DNA of 64,000 nucleotides from Clostridiales bacterium (GTDB lineage: Bacteria; Bacillota; Clostridia; Saccharofermentanales; DTU023). The notes under the pieces were generated by a model. It did no database searches. It was not told the DNA's origin and worked only from the letters and a program-made list of their open reading frames with translations. Shown here one piece after another: positions 7,895 through 14,052 of the stretch; position 1 is the first letter of the stretch; every line of letters begins with the position of its first letter. The DNA is taken from the NCBI GenBank assembly GCA_004556925.1, contig SFFI01000009.1, forward strand, positions 21,523 through 85,522, in the 5' to 3' direction. The translations under genes and the position numbers were made by a program.

Positions 7895-9926
7895 GACCTT
7901 ATATACACCGCTTACGCTAGACGTACAGCACGTAAACTTTCCGGATGTGATCGCGGTATCCCGTGACACGCTCCGGGGCTGGCGGGTAACCCCGCTAAAT
8001 GACGGAGCTTTGCTTGACCTGGCAAGTGGGGACAAGTGCGAGCTATGGTCTATAGGCGCAAGTCAGGACGTCCCTGTCTTTAGCCAGGGCCAAGTAGAGG
8101 GCGGCAAGCTGATCCTACCTATCCTGCCGGAGATGCTACAAGACGGGTACGTGACACAGACAGTAGTCCTTAAAAGGGCAAGCGGGACCGTCCGCTTTGG
8201 CTCTTTTAGGCTTTGGGTGGACGGCGCAGTAGACGACTATGGTAGCACTGGTGGGGCTGGCAAGTCCCAATGGCAAGATATGCTAGACAAGCTCAACGCG
8301 GCTATGGCCAAGGCTGAGCATTATCGCAACGAGGCTGAGACTAGCGCTAGCCTGGCCGCGGAGTGCCAAAAGAGGGCCTGCGAGTGCGCGACCAAGGCTG
8401 AGGGGAGTAAGACTCAGGCCGCTAGTAGTGCCCAAAAGGCTAAGTCTAGTGCAGACTCAGCGGCAAATAGTGCCGGTAATGCTCGGACCAGCGCCGCGGA
8501 GGCTAAGGCATCCGAGACAGCGGCCAAGACTAGCGCAGACACGGCTAGTAGCAAAGCTACGCAGGCGGCGACTAGTGCTAGCAAGGCAAAGTCTAGCGAG
8601 ACGGCAGCGGCGAGTAGCGCTACAAAGGCTAAGTCTAGCGAGACAGCAGCGGCAGAGAGTAGCAAATCCGCAAAGCTGAGTGCCGATAGCGCTGCCCAGT
8701 CTAAGGCCTCAGCAGCTACTAGCGCTAGTACAGCGACCACCAAAGCAGGTGAGGCCAGCCAAAGTGCTAGCGTCGCAGTAGACGCTAAAAATGCCGCGGT
8801 TACCGCTAAGGGCCAGGCTGCTGCCAGTGCTAGCGCGGCTAAGACTAGCGCTGGGTCGGCCAGTGCTAGTGCTACGAGTGCTGGCCAGTCTAAAACCGCC
8901 GCGGAAACCGCCAAAAGCAAAGCCCAAGAGATAGCCGACAGCCTACAGGGCACAGTGGACAACGCCAACCAGGCGGCAGACCGTGCTAATGCGGCCGCTA
9001 AAAAAGCCGACCAAGCGGCGCAAACATCTCAGCCGGATGCTACAAATACAAGCAAAGGCATTGTCCAAATAGGTGAAGGGATAGAGGTAACGGACGGCAT
9101 TATTAGTGTTGACTTATCCGGTAAATCCGACAAGACCCATACCCACAGTATCAGCGGCGTCAGGGGCCTAGACAAGGCCTTAGCTGACGCAGGCAAGGTC
9201 AAGTCCGTAAACGGGGCGACAGGCGATGTCAAGATCAACGCCGTGCCGGGTGGTGGCACTACTGGCCAAGTCCTTAAAAAGACCAGCTCCGGCTACGGCT
9301 GGGGCACGGACAATAATACTAAGTATACCCACCCGAGCTCGCACCCTATCAGCATGATAGAGGGACTACAAGCGGCCCTCGACGGTAAAAAAGACCTTAC
9401 GACGCATTGGATACGTAACAAGGATACACGTGCCGTCAACAGCACGCCTGCGTGGTATGTTGAAAATTTTAGTGACGGTTTGGTGCTCGAATTTAAGCAG
9501 TATAAAACCATAGGTACACCTAGAGGGTCGAAAGGCGGTAGCTATAATTTTTTAGCTACTTACATCCCCTTTAGAGATGCTAGGGATTTTTCAGGCGGTC
9601 TGCCCACCCAGATGGCTTTTGCAGACGATCGTGTTTATGTGCGTGGGGCAAAAGATGGCACTGACCCTCTAAATTGGGGGCCTTGGAGGGAGCTAGCCAA
9701 CACAGACGCCGTAAACGCTGTAAAAACCACCGTAATTAACAGCCTGACCAGCTCCAGCACTACTAGTGCCTTAAGCGCTAACCAAGGCAAGGTGCTAAAC
9801 GAAAAAATCCTAAAAACCGATAAAAAATTTGGCGAGGTGAGCCAGATCAAAGTCCTGACACAAGCACAGTACAAGGCTTTATCGACTAAAGATCCAGGCA
9901 CTTTGTACCTGGTAAAGGAGGGGTAA
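7884..9926 (+). CDS. Phage baseplate/tail fibre protein (BppU-like N-terminus, Ala-Ser repeat shaft, pyocin-knob-like head)
   Basis: A 680-aa protein; the ATG at 7884 has GAGGAGG 9 nt upstream, better than an in-frame ATG at 7866. Residues about 1-115 (LYTPLTLDVQHVNFPDV...GSFRLWVDG) resemble the BppU-type N-terminal domain that attaches fibres to the baseplate. Residues about 140-390 are an Ala/Ser/Lys repeat region (SSAQKAKSSADSAANSAGNA type) that should form a long helical or fibrous shaft. A TNKHTHS-like segment (KTHTHSISGVRGL) follows, then a domain with WYVENFSDG and GTDPLNWGPWREL that resembles pyocin knob domains. This is probably the receptor-binding fibre. Confidence 0.7.
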   Translation: MDDKTLYTPLTLDVQHVNFPDVIAVSRDTLRGWRVTPLNDGALLDLASGDKCELWSIGASQDVPVFSQGQVEGGKLILPILPEMLQDGYVTQTVVLKRASGTVRFGSFRLWVDGAVDDYGSTGGAGKSQWQDMLDKLNAAMAKAEHYRNEAETSASLAAECQKRACECATKAEGSKTQAASSAQKAKSSADSAANSAGNARTSAAEAKASETAAKTSADTASSKATQAATSASKAKSSETAAASSATKAKSSETAAAESSKSAKLSADSAAQSKASAATSASTATTKAGEASQSASVAVDAKNAAVTAKGQAAASASAAKTSAGSASASATSAGQSKTAAETAKSKAQEIADSLQGTVDNANQAADRANAAAKKADQAAQTSQPDATNTSKGIVQIGEGIEVTDGIISVDLSGKSDKTHTHSISGVRGLDKALADAGKVKSVNGATGDVKINAVPGGGTTGQVLKKTSSGYGWGTDNNTKYTHPSSHPISMIEGLQAALDGKKDLTTHWIRNKDTRAVNSTPAWYVENFSDGLVLEFKQYKTIGTPRGSKGGSYNFLATYIPFRDARDFSGGLPTQMAFADDRVYVRGAKDGTDPLNWGPWRELANTDAVNAVKTTVINSLTSSSTTSALSANQGKVLNEKILKTDKKFGEVSQIKVLTQAQYKALSTKDPGTLYLVKEG

Positions 9927-9929
9927 GAG

Positions 9930-10532
9930 ATGGCTATACAAGCAGGCAGTAGCGCCGTCACAGGCGTGTACCTTGGCGGCACCTCCATAAAGGCGGCATA
10001 TATGGGGGCTAGCAAAGTATGGCCACCCTACATAGAGGTTATAGAGGATATCCCATATACGACCGAGACCCGTAAAAATACCAGCCAGTGGACCGACTAT
10101 AAAAAAGTATTAGTCAAGGGCGTGCCCGGCAAGCGCAAAATCTATAAAAAGCAGGATGGGACAGTGGTCAAGACGGAGATTTTGCAAGAGCCTGTAAAAG
10201 AGGTTATCGAGGTGGGTACTAAAAATCCTACGAGCTACCAAACAAGATATGAAACGGAAAAGATACCTTATGAGACAAAGACCAAAAGACTTTATGCCAA
10301 CCGTTGGTCATTTGGTAACAAACAAGTTTGCGTCTACCCAGATCTTGGTAGCGATTTAGACGCCGGAAGTAGTCGTGCTCAGCCCAAAGGCGAGTACGGG
10401 GAAAAAGAGCTTAAGTATGAGTACAAATACTATAAAAACCAATACAAATCCAAACGCTTACTCAGTGAGCGGATTACCAAAAACCCTGTAGATGAAGTAG
10501 TTTATGTGTGCATAAAGAACGAAGATCTCTAG
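9930..10532 (+). CDS. Phage G5-domain protein, probable cell-surface binding component
   Basis: A 200-aa protein starting 4 nt after the fibre gene, with AGGAGGGG as ribosome site. Residues about 36-95 match the G5 pattern: IEVIEDIPYTTE, then a run with KGVPGKRKIYK, DGTVVKTE and a closing EVIEVGTK. G5 domains usually occur in extracellular cell-wall proteins and are thought to bind N-acetylglucosamine polymers. The N-terminus (AGSSAVTGVYLGGTSIKAAYMG) resembles the opening of small phage tail proteins. The C-terminal half is Lys/Tyr-rich and unrecognised. In this position it is likely a virion component that contacts the host wall. Confidence 0.65.
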   Translation: MAIQAGSSAVTGVYLGGTSIKAAYMGASKVWPPYIEVIEDIPYTTETRKNTSQWTDYKKVLVKGVPGKRKIYKKQDGTVVKTEILQEPVKEVIEVGTKNPTSYQTRYETEKIPYETKTKRLYANRWSFGNKQVCVYPDLGSDLDAGSSRAQPKGEYGEKELKYEYKYYKNQYKSKRLLSERITKNPVDEVVYVCIKNEDL

Positions 10533-10543
10533 GAGGGCAAAAG

Positions 10544-10651
10544 ATGGAGCAAAAGAAGAAAAAAGAAATGGAAATAACGAAAGAGATGGAGCGGGAGCTA
10601 TCTACTAATGGCGATATGCCGCCCAAGGACGTGGAGGTGGAAGATGAGTAA
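10544..10651 (+). CDS. Tiny charged phage protein (35 aa)
   Basis: A short frame, ATG at 10544 to TAA at 10651, preceded by AGGAGGG with ideal spacing. The product (starts MEQKKKKEMEITKEMERE) is a highly charged helix with an acidic C-terminus. It overlaps the amidase start by 8 nt, suggesting translational coupling. No family is recognised. The ribosome site and the operon fit argue that it is real. Confidence 0.55.
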   Translation: MEQKKKKEMEITKEMERELSTNGDMPPKDVEVEDE

Positions 10652-11363
10652 CTCGCCGCTTGTAGACTATACACTTTTAAGCCCTAATTGCGGCAATAAT
10701 CCTGGCCAGGCTAAAAGGCTTTATCCTATCTCAAAGATCACAGTCCACCATACCGGGGGGAAGATCGGAGTAGAGGCCTTAGGGCAGGTATTTTTACCTA
10801 TCGCAAGACGGGCATCCTCTAACTACGGTATTGGCTTTGATGGGAGGATCGGCCTATACGTGCCGGAAAACATAAGAGCCTGGACGTCATCTAGTTGGCA
10901 AAACGACAATAGGGCCGTAACAATCGAGGTGTCTAACTCAGCCTCTGGCGGTGAGTGGCCCGTAAGCGATTATGTGCTAGATAGGCTAGTAGAGCTTATG
11001 GTTGATATCTGTAAGCGCAATGGCATGCCTGGACTGACCTATGACGGCACACCTGATGGTACGCTCACGGAGCACAGGATGTTTGCGGCTACCCCTTGTC
11101 CTGGCCCCTATCTGCATGAGCGGATGGGCGCATTGGCCGAGATAGTCACGGCCAAGGTTAAGGGCCTCCCTGCCCCTCTTGATAGCTTTGATCAAAAAAA
11201 AGCAAAGCCTCAAGAGGTATACCGGGTACAGCTAGGGGCTTTTTACGCTAGGAGCGGGGCTGAGCGGACACTAAAAGTCTATGACAAAATTTTAGCCCTG
11301 CCAGAAGTCCAAGCCCTGTTAAAGCCTCTTAAGCTTGATAATACCAAGCCGTACATACCCTAG
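10644..11363 (+). CDS. Phage endolysin: N-acetylmuramoyl-L-alanine amidase (Amidase_2)
   Basis: A 239-aa protein that should cut the bond between MurNAc and the peptide stem to release progeny phage. The ATG at 10644 has GGAGGTGG upstream. Type 2 amidase signatures are present: ITVHHTGG with the first zinc histidine, NYGIGFDG, a RAVTIEVSNS strand, and TEHRMFAATPCPGPYL carrying the second zinc ligands. The last about 50 residues begin YRVQLGAFYARSGAERTL, which resembles the start of a SPOR peptidoglycan-binding repeat but stops early. Small membrane proteins follow, as in a standard lysis cassette. Confidence 0.88.
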   Translation: MSNSPLVDYTLLSPNCGNNPGQAKRLYPISKITVHHTGGKIGVEALGQVFLPIARRASSNYGIGFDGRIGLYVPENIRAWTSSSWQNDNRAVTIEVSNSASGGEWPVSDYVLDRLVELMVDICKRNGMPGLTYDGTPDGTLTEHRMFAATPCPGPYLHERMGALAEIVTAKVKGLPAPLDSFDQKKAKPQEVYRVQLGAFYARSGAERTLKVYDKILALPEVQALLKPLKLDNTKPYIP

Positions 11364-11375
11364 GAGGTGGTGCCT

Positions 11376-11843
11376 ATGTGGCCAGAAAGCGTGCAAGGGT
11401 GGCTGACCCTTGCTGTCACCGCCCTGGGCGTGATAAGTACCGTTTCCGGGCTCATTAGTATGCTTTTGAGCAAGTACAAAAAGACCCTGCAAAAGTCCAC
11501 GGATAAGCTGGAGGAGGTGTCACGCCTCCTAAAGGAGCAACAAGACATCAACGCCGCCCAAGCTGAGGCCGTGGAGGTATCTATTAAGGACAGGGGCGAG
11601 ATCAAAGAGACCCTAGACCGGATTGCCGTAGCCCAGCAGACACAAATGCAGATAGAGATAAGCAAAATCTCAGATCGGGCACTATCCAGGGGCAAAATAA
11701 CCAGCCGGGAAAAAGCCAGTCTTGGCCCCTTGTGGGACGCCTATAAAAGTAACGGTTGGAACCACATTGAGCGGGGACGTGTCATATCGGCCCTAGAGTT
11801 ACCCCTCGCCTACATAGACGAGGATAAAATTAAAAAGGAGTAA
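11376..11843 (+). CDS. Phage membrane-anchored coiled-coil protein (possible holin-associated)
   Basis: A 155-aa protein. AGGAGGTGG lies before the ATG at 11376; an in-frame GTG at 11367 overlaps this site and is unlikely. Residues about 8-30 (LTLAVTALGVISTVSGLISML) form one membrane helix. The rest is cytoplasm-type coiled coil (STDKLEEVSRLLKEQQD) followed by a compact C-terminus. Small one-helix proteins beside the amidase and holin are common in phage lysis cassettes. The exact function is not recognised. Confidence 0.6.
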   Translation: MWPESVQGWLTLAVTALGVISTVSGLISMLLSKYKKTLQKSTDKLEEVSRLLKEQQDINAAQAEAVEVSIKDRGEIKETLDRIAVAQQTQMQIEISKISDRALSRGKITSREKASLGPLWDAYKSNGWNHIERGRVISALELPLAYIDEDKIKKE

Positions 11844-11848
11844 AATTT

Positions 11849-12100
11849 ATGGATTGGAACTTATTTATTATCCCCTTAACCCTTATCACAGTACAGCTAC
11901 TTAAGACCTTGCCTATCGCAAGCAAGTGGCTACCCTGGCTAGCCGTTGGCATTGGGGGCCTCCTGGGCCTTGTCTGGGCCGTGGTACAGCCTGAGCCAAG
12001 CGGCATGGTGTACCTAGAGTATATCGTGCAAGGCGTGGTCTATGGAGCGTCTGCCTCTGGTATCTATGACGCCGGGGCTAGTATCACAAAGGAGGAGTAA
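11849..12100 (+). CDS. Phage holin
   Basis: An 83-aa protein with two or three hydrophobic segments (LFIIPLTLITVQLLKTLP, then WLPWLAVGIGGLLGLVWAVV, then a weaker C-terminal segment) and a short charged C-terminus. It starts 5 nt after the upstream gene and lies in the lysis module with the amidase. A holin would make membrane holes that let the amidase reach the wall. Size and topology fit a holin. Confidence 0.75.
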   Translation: MDWNLFIIPLTLITVQLLKTLPIASKWLPWLAVGIGGLLGLVWAVVQPEPSGMVYLEYIVQGVVYGASASGIYDAGASITKEE

Positions 12101-12102
12101 AA

Positions 12103-12801
12103 ATGGCAATTTTACAGCATAGAGTAGTCCTGTATCAGTACGACACAGAGACGATCGCAAGTATCTTTGATAGTCAAAATATCGAGTACACCTTTGAGGT
12201 TACGCCTAGCATGACTTTTGACGAGATCATCGCCAAGTCTAAAGAGGCCCTGCCAGCCTATGAGATCAGACAGCAGGAGATGGAGATCAAGCTACAGTCC
12301 GAGATAAAGGCTAGGGCATACGCCATGAGTCAAAAGCAAGAGGCCGAGGCGGCCAAGTTTAAGGCCGAGATGGCAAAAGCTGAGGCCGTAGCGGCCAAGA
12401 CAAAAGCTGAGACTGACCGAGACCAGGCCATTGCCAAGGCCAGGGAGTGGCAAGACAAGCTGGCTGAGTACCTGACCGGGGGCGTAGTTGACCATGTGGG
12501 AGATGATACTATCCTCCTATACGCCGAGTGGCAGGAGGGCTTAGCAGTAGATGCTGGCGACTGGTATCGGGTAGGCCTCCACCTTATCCGGGCTAAGGTA
12601 GACCATGTAACGGCCCCCGAAAATGGCCCGGAGAGCGAGCAGGGCGCTGACTACTGGGAGGGCGTACCCTTTGAGCCGTCCGTCAAGTACCCTAAAGGCA
12701 AGGTTATCGAGTGGTCGGGGGTACAGTACAGGGCCCTAGTCGATACCGACAAAGACCCAGGCGAGGCCCCCGAAAGTTGGGAGCTTGTAAATAACGATTA
12801 A
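12103..12801 (+). CDS. Phage protein with coiled coil and carbohydrate-binding (CBM5/12-like) C-terminus
   Basis: A 232-aa protein with AGGAGG before the ATG. Residues about 1-60 are a small alpha/beta region (VVLYQYDTETIASIFD). Residues about 62-125 are an Ala/Lys/Glu helix rich in KAEMAKAEAVAAKTKAE-type repeats. The C-terminus has an aromatic module of the form SVKYPKGKVIEWSGVQYRA followed by a PGEAPESWELV ending, which has the Trp/Tyr spacing of chitin-binding modules of family 5/12. It may bind cell-wall or surface sugars. Being last in the phage plus-strand operon, it could also be a late accessory protein. Confidence 0.55.
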   Translation: MAILQHRVVLYQYDTETIASIFDSQNIEYTFEVTPSMTFDEIIAKSKEALPAYEIRQQEMEIKLQSEIKARAYAMSQKQEAEAAKFKAEMAKAEAVAAKTKAETDRDQAIAKAREWQDKLAEYLTGGVVDHVGDDTILLYAEWQEGLAVDAGDWYRVGLHLIRAKVDHVTAPENGPESEQGADYWEGVPFEPSVKYPKGKVIEWSGVQYRALVDTDKDPGEAPESWELVNND

Positions 12802-12813
12802 ACGTGATATAAT
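12785..12813 (+). promoter_or_regulatory. Promoter of phage RNA 1
   Basis: TTGTAA at 12785-12790, a 17-nt spacer, and TATAAT at 12808-12813 with an extended -10 (TG at 12805-12806). Predicted start near 12819-12820. It overlaps the 3' end of the last phage gene. Confidence 0.7.
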
Positions 12814-12818
12814 AATCG

Positions 12819-12933
12819 CAGATAACTTGGTTGCGGGGTTCGGCCCGTGATCATCAGTCAAGGGGCTAGCCCCCTGGCTGATTATCTGCAAGCGCAAGCA
12901 GAGAGCCCCGCCATTACAGCGGGGCTTGTTTTT
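12819..12933 (+). ncRNA. Phage structured RNA 1 (unassigned family)
   Basis: A non-coding unit of about 115 nt with its own extended -10 promoter and intrinsic terminator. An outer stem pairs GCAGATAA (12818-12825) with TTATCTGC (12882-12889). Inside are hairpin H1, 12828-12837 with 12844-12853 (loop GTTCGG), and hairpin H2, 12855-12865 with 12870-12880 (loop CTAG, one internal mismatch). TCTGC at 12885-12889 could alternatively pair with GCAGA at 12898-12902, so two structures compete. The downstream unit at 13045-13213 has matching promoter, H1, H2 and terminator with compensatory changes, which supports a selected RNA. No open frame of note. I do not recognise the family. Confidence 0.7.
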
Positions 12934-12934
12934 A
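12904..12934 (+). terminator. Intrinsic terminator of phage RNA 1
   Basis: A perfect 8-bp stem AGCCCCGC/GCGGGGCT (12904-12911 with 12919-12926), loop CATTACA, then TGTTTTTATTTT. Confidence 0.9.
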
Positions 12935-12943
12935 TTTTGGAAT

Positions 12944-12992
12944 AAAAAACCCCCACCTGGTCCGCCGGTCTCCGAGAGGCGTGTGGGGTACT
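12944..12992 (-). terminator. Possible minus-strand terminator of the acidic-protein operon
   Basis: On the minus strand, CCCCACAC near 12988-12981 can pair with the GTGGGGG near 12956-12950, and a run of six T follows (the A run at 12944-12949 on the plus strand). This would end transcripts coming from the two minus-strand genes at 13219-13908, running antisense across RNA 2. The stem has mismatches and a long loop. Confidence 0.4.
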
Positions 12993-13010
12993 AACAAAGT
13001 CATTATAGCA

Positions 13011-13039
13011 TTTATTTTTAGGCAGATACGTGATACTAT
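13011..13039 (+). promoter_or_regulatory. Promoter of phage RNA 2
   Basis: TTTATT at 13011-13016, 17-nt spacer, TACTAT at 13034-13039 with an extended -10 TG at 13031-13032. The surrounding CGTGATA is identical to that of the RNA 1 promoter. Confidence 0.6.
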
Positions 13040-13044
13040 ATCTA

Positions 13045-13213
13045 GTGTAAACCCGGTTACGGCTAGTACCTGTGACCGGCAGTCCAGGATAATACCTAGA
13101 CTGTATGCCCGCAAACGCGGGTGTGGCTCATATAAAAAGCTTAGGCTTAGTGGGTCAAAAAAGTAGTGCCTGCAAACGCAGGTTGCCCCGTCAGCAATGG
13201 CGGGGCCTTTTTT
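13045..13213 (+). ncRNA. Phage structured RNA 2, paralogue of RNA 1 (unassigned family)
   Basis: About 165 nt from the predicted start near 13045 to a strong terminator. H1 pairs CCGGTTAC (13053-13060) with GTGACCGG (13072-13079); H2 pairs CAGTCcAGG (13080-13088) with CCTaGACTG (13095-13103), loop ATAATA. Both correspond in order and position to the hairpins of RNA 1. Two further hairpins with an AAAC loop follow: CCCGC/GCGGG at 13108-13121 and CCTGC/GCAGG at 13169-13182. They differ at one pair, C-G versus T-A, so pairing is kept. The 3' module (CTGCAAACGCAGG then the GCCCCG terminator) also resembles the end of RNA 1. No convincing open frame. Confidence 0.65.
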
Positions 13214-13216
13214 ATT
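13185..13216 (+). terminator. Intrinsic terminator of phage RNA 2
   Basis: A 9-bp stem GCCCCGTCA/TGGCGGGGC (13185-13193 with 13198-13206, one G-U pair) capped by a GCAA tetraloop, followed by CTTTTTTATT. It lies against the stop codon of the convergent minus-strand gene. Confidence 0.92.
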
Positions 13217-13218
13217 GC

Positions 13219-13575
13219 CTAAAAGCCAAGCCAGCCTGCTATCAGCTCGGCAAAGGTCTTACCTGTCTCGCTAGACTTAAGGTCTAAGGCCTGCTTGACA
13301 GCTGTAGGGAGGATAACCACCATCCGCTCCATGCCGGAGTCAGTGCTGCGTGCCCCCGGCTCAAAATGCTGACGATAGACGTCCTTATCAAGGCTTTTTT
13401 TGGCCCAGGACCTGGCCTCTGCAAAGTCCAGGGGCTGTATAGGACGCTTTGCCTCGGGGTCATACATAAAGTACTCGCCCGTCTTTTTACGATAGAGCTC
13501 AAGACCAGCTAAGCCGCCCCCCACAAGGGAGGCGGTGTCAGTGTCATATACTCTACCTCTAATGATTTTACGCAT
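13219..13575 (-). CDS. Phage protein with ribbon-helix-helix-like C-terminus (candidate regulator)
   Basis: A 118-aa protein, second gene of a minus-strand pair, with AGGAGGAGC before the ATG. The N-terminal half (KIIRGRVYDTDTASLVGG, then ELYRKKTGEYFMYDP and ARSWAKKSLDKDVYRQHFE) resembles a small domain seen in many phages of Gram-positive bacteria. The last about 35 residues (MVVILPTAVKQALDLKSSE, then GKTFAELIAGWLG) have the strand-helix-helix pattern of ribbon-helix-helix DNA-binding proteins. With the repeats upstream of its operon it is a plausible autoregulator. Function is inferred from pattern and context. Confidence 0.6.
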   Translation of the reverse strand: MRKIIRGRVYDTDTASLVGGGLAGLELYRKKTGEYFMYDPEAKRPIQPLDFAEARSWAKKSLDKDVYRQHFEPGARSTDSGMERMVVILPTAVKQALDLKSSETGKTFAELIAGWLGF

Positions 13576-13584
13576 ATGCTCCTC

Positions 13585-13908
13585 CTAGTAGCACTCGCTT
13601 AGCATGTCGGCGACTATGTCTTTTTGCTCTTTGTCGCTAAGCTCTGACCAGCTATACTCATCATCTAGCCAGGCGGGATCTACATCTAGGTCAAAGGTAT
13701 ATACGGTTAAGTCTTTATCTAGGTCGATATCACCAAAAGAGCCTTTTTGTCTTACGCCATAGACCAGCTTGGGCTCATCGTCATCAGCATCTACATACCA
13801 GTAGGCCTCCATGTTTGGCCAGCAGATTTGCTCTTGTACGTAGGGTACTAAGTTGTTTTTGATATCAAGTAAAAAGTCGCTTCTAAAATCTCCGGTGTAG
13901 TTTTTCAT
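13585..13908 (-). CDS. Small very acidic phage protein, unknown function
   Basis: A 107-aa protein, first gene of the minus-strand pair, with AAAGGA before the ATG. I count 26 Asp/Glu against 9 Lys/Arg, concentrated in VDADDDEP and DIDLDKDLTVYTFDLDVD. No family is recognised. It is transcribed against the lysis module, sits at the prophage edge, and is followed by a likely DNA-binding protein. That layout is usual for genes expressed from the prophage, such as inhibitors of host defence or superinfection factors. An acidic inhibitor or DNA mimic is possible, but nothing in the sequence proves it. Confidence 0.6.
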   Translation of the reverse strand: MKNYTGDFRSDFLLDIKNNLVPYVQEQICWPNMEAYWYVDADDDEPKLVYGVRQKGSFGDIDLDKDLTVYTFDLDVDPAWLDDEYSWSELSDKEQKDIVADMLSECY

Positions 13909-13927
13909 GGTTATTTTTCCTTTCTTT

Positions 13928-13945
13928 GTTAAGGTCTTCCTTAAC
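13928..13945. promoter_or_regulatory. Inverted repeat in the leader of the acidic-protein operon
   Basis: GTTAAGG-TCTT-CCTTAAC, a perfect 7-bp inverted repeat, lies 20 nt before the start of the minus-strand operon. A second palindrome, ATGATATCAT, lies at 13953-13962. Both are well placed for repressor binding at the promoter or for an RNA hairpin in the 5' leader. Confidence 0.5.
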
Positions 13946-13962
13946 TGTCTTTATGATATCAT

Positions 13963-14052
13963 GACAAACGCACAAACTCTATTGATAAACGCACAAACTT
14001 TAGAGGGCAAAATCGGGATAAAAAGGCTTATTTTAGACAAACGCACAAACTC
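13963..14052. repeat. Three operator-like repeats AAACGCACAAACT
   Basis: Copies start at 13963, 13984 and 14036 (GACAAACGCACAAACTC, GATAAACGCACAAACTT, GACAAACGCACAAACTC). The spacings are 21 and 52 bp, close to 2 and 5 turns of B-DNA, so all three would face the same side of the helix. Each copy is itself two direct half-sites ACAAAC separated by GC. They lie 55-145 bp upstream of the minus-strand operon. Confidence 0.7.

Noticed and set aside
8414..8968. Minus-strand open frame of 184 codons rich in Ala/Leu/Val
   Set aside because: It is the mirror of the Ala/Ser repeat codons of the fibre gene and has no ribosome site.
12818..12889. RNA 1 as a tRNA-like molecule
   Set aside because: The 72-nt outer stem and a TTCG-containing loop recall a tRNA, but the arm order is wrong, there is no anticodon arm and no CCA end.
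12981..13166. Open frame of 61 codons over RNA 2
   Set aside because: No ribosome site, Arg/Ser-rich low-quality sequence, and it crosses a promoter and stable hairpins.
13106..13183. Two repeats 61 nt apart that resemble a type I-E CRISPR repeat-spacer unit
   Set aside because: Only two copies, the match covers about 17 bp, the differences are compensatory within a stem, and the second copy merges into a terminator. A structured RNA explains this better.
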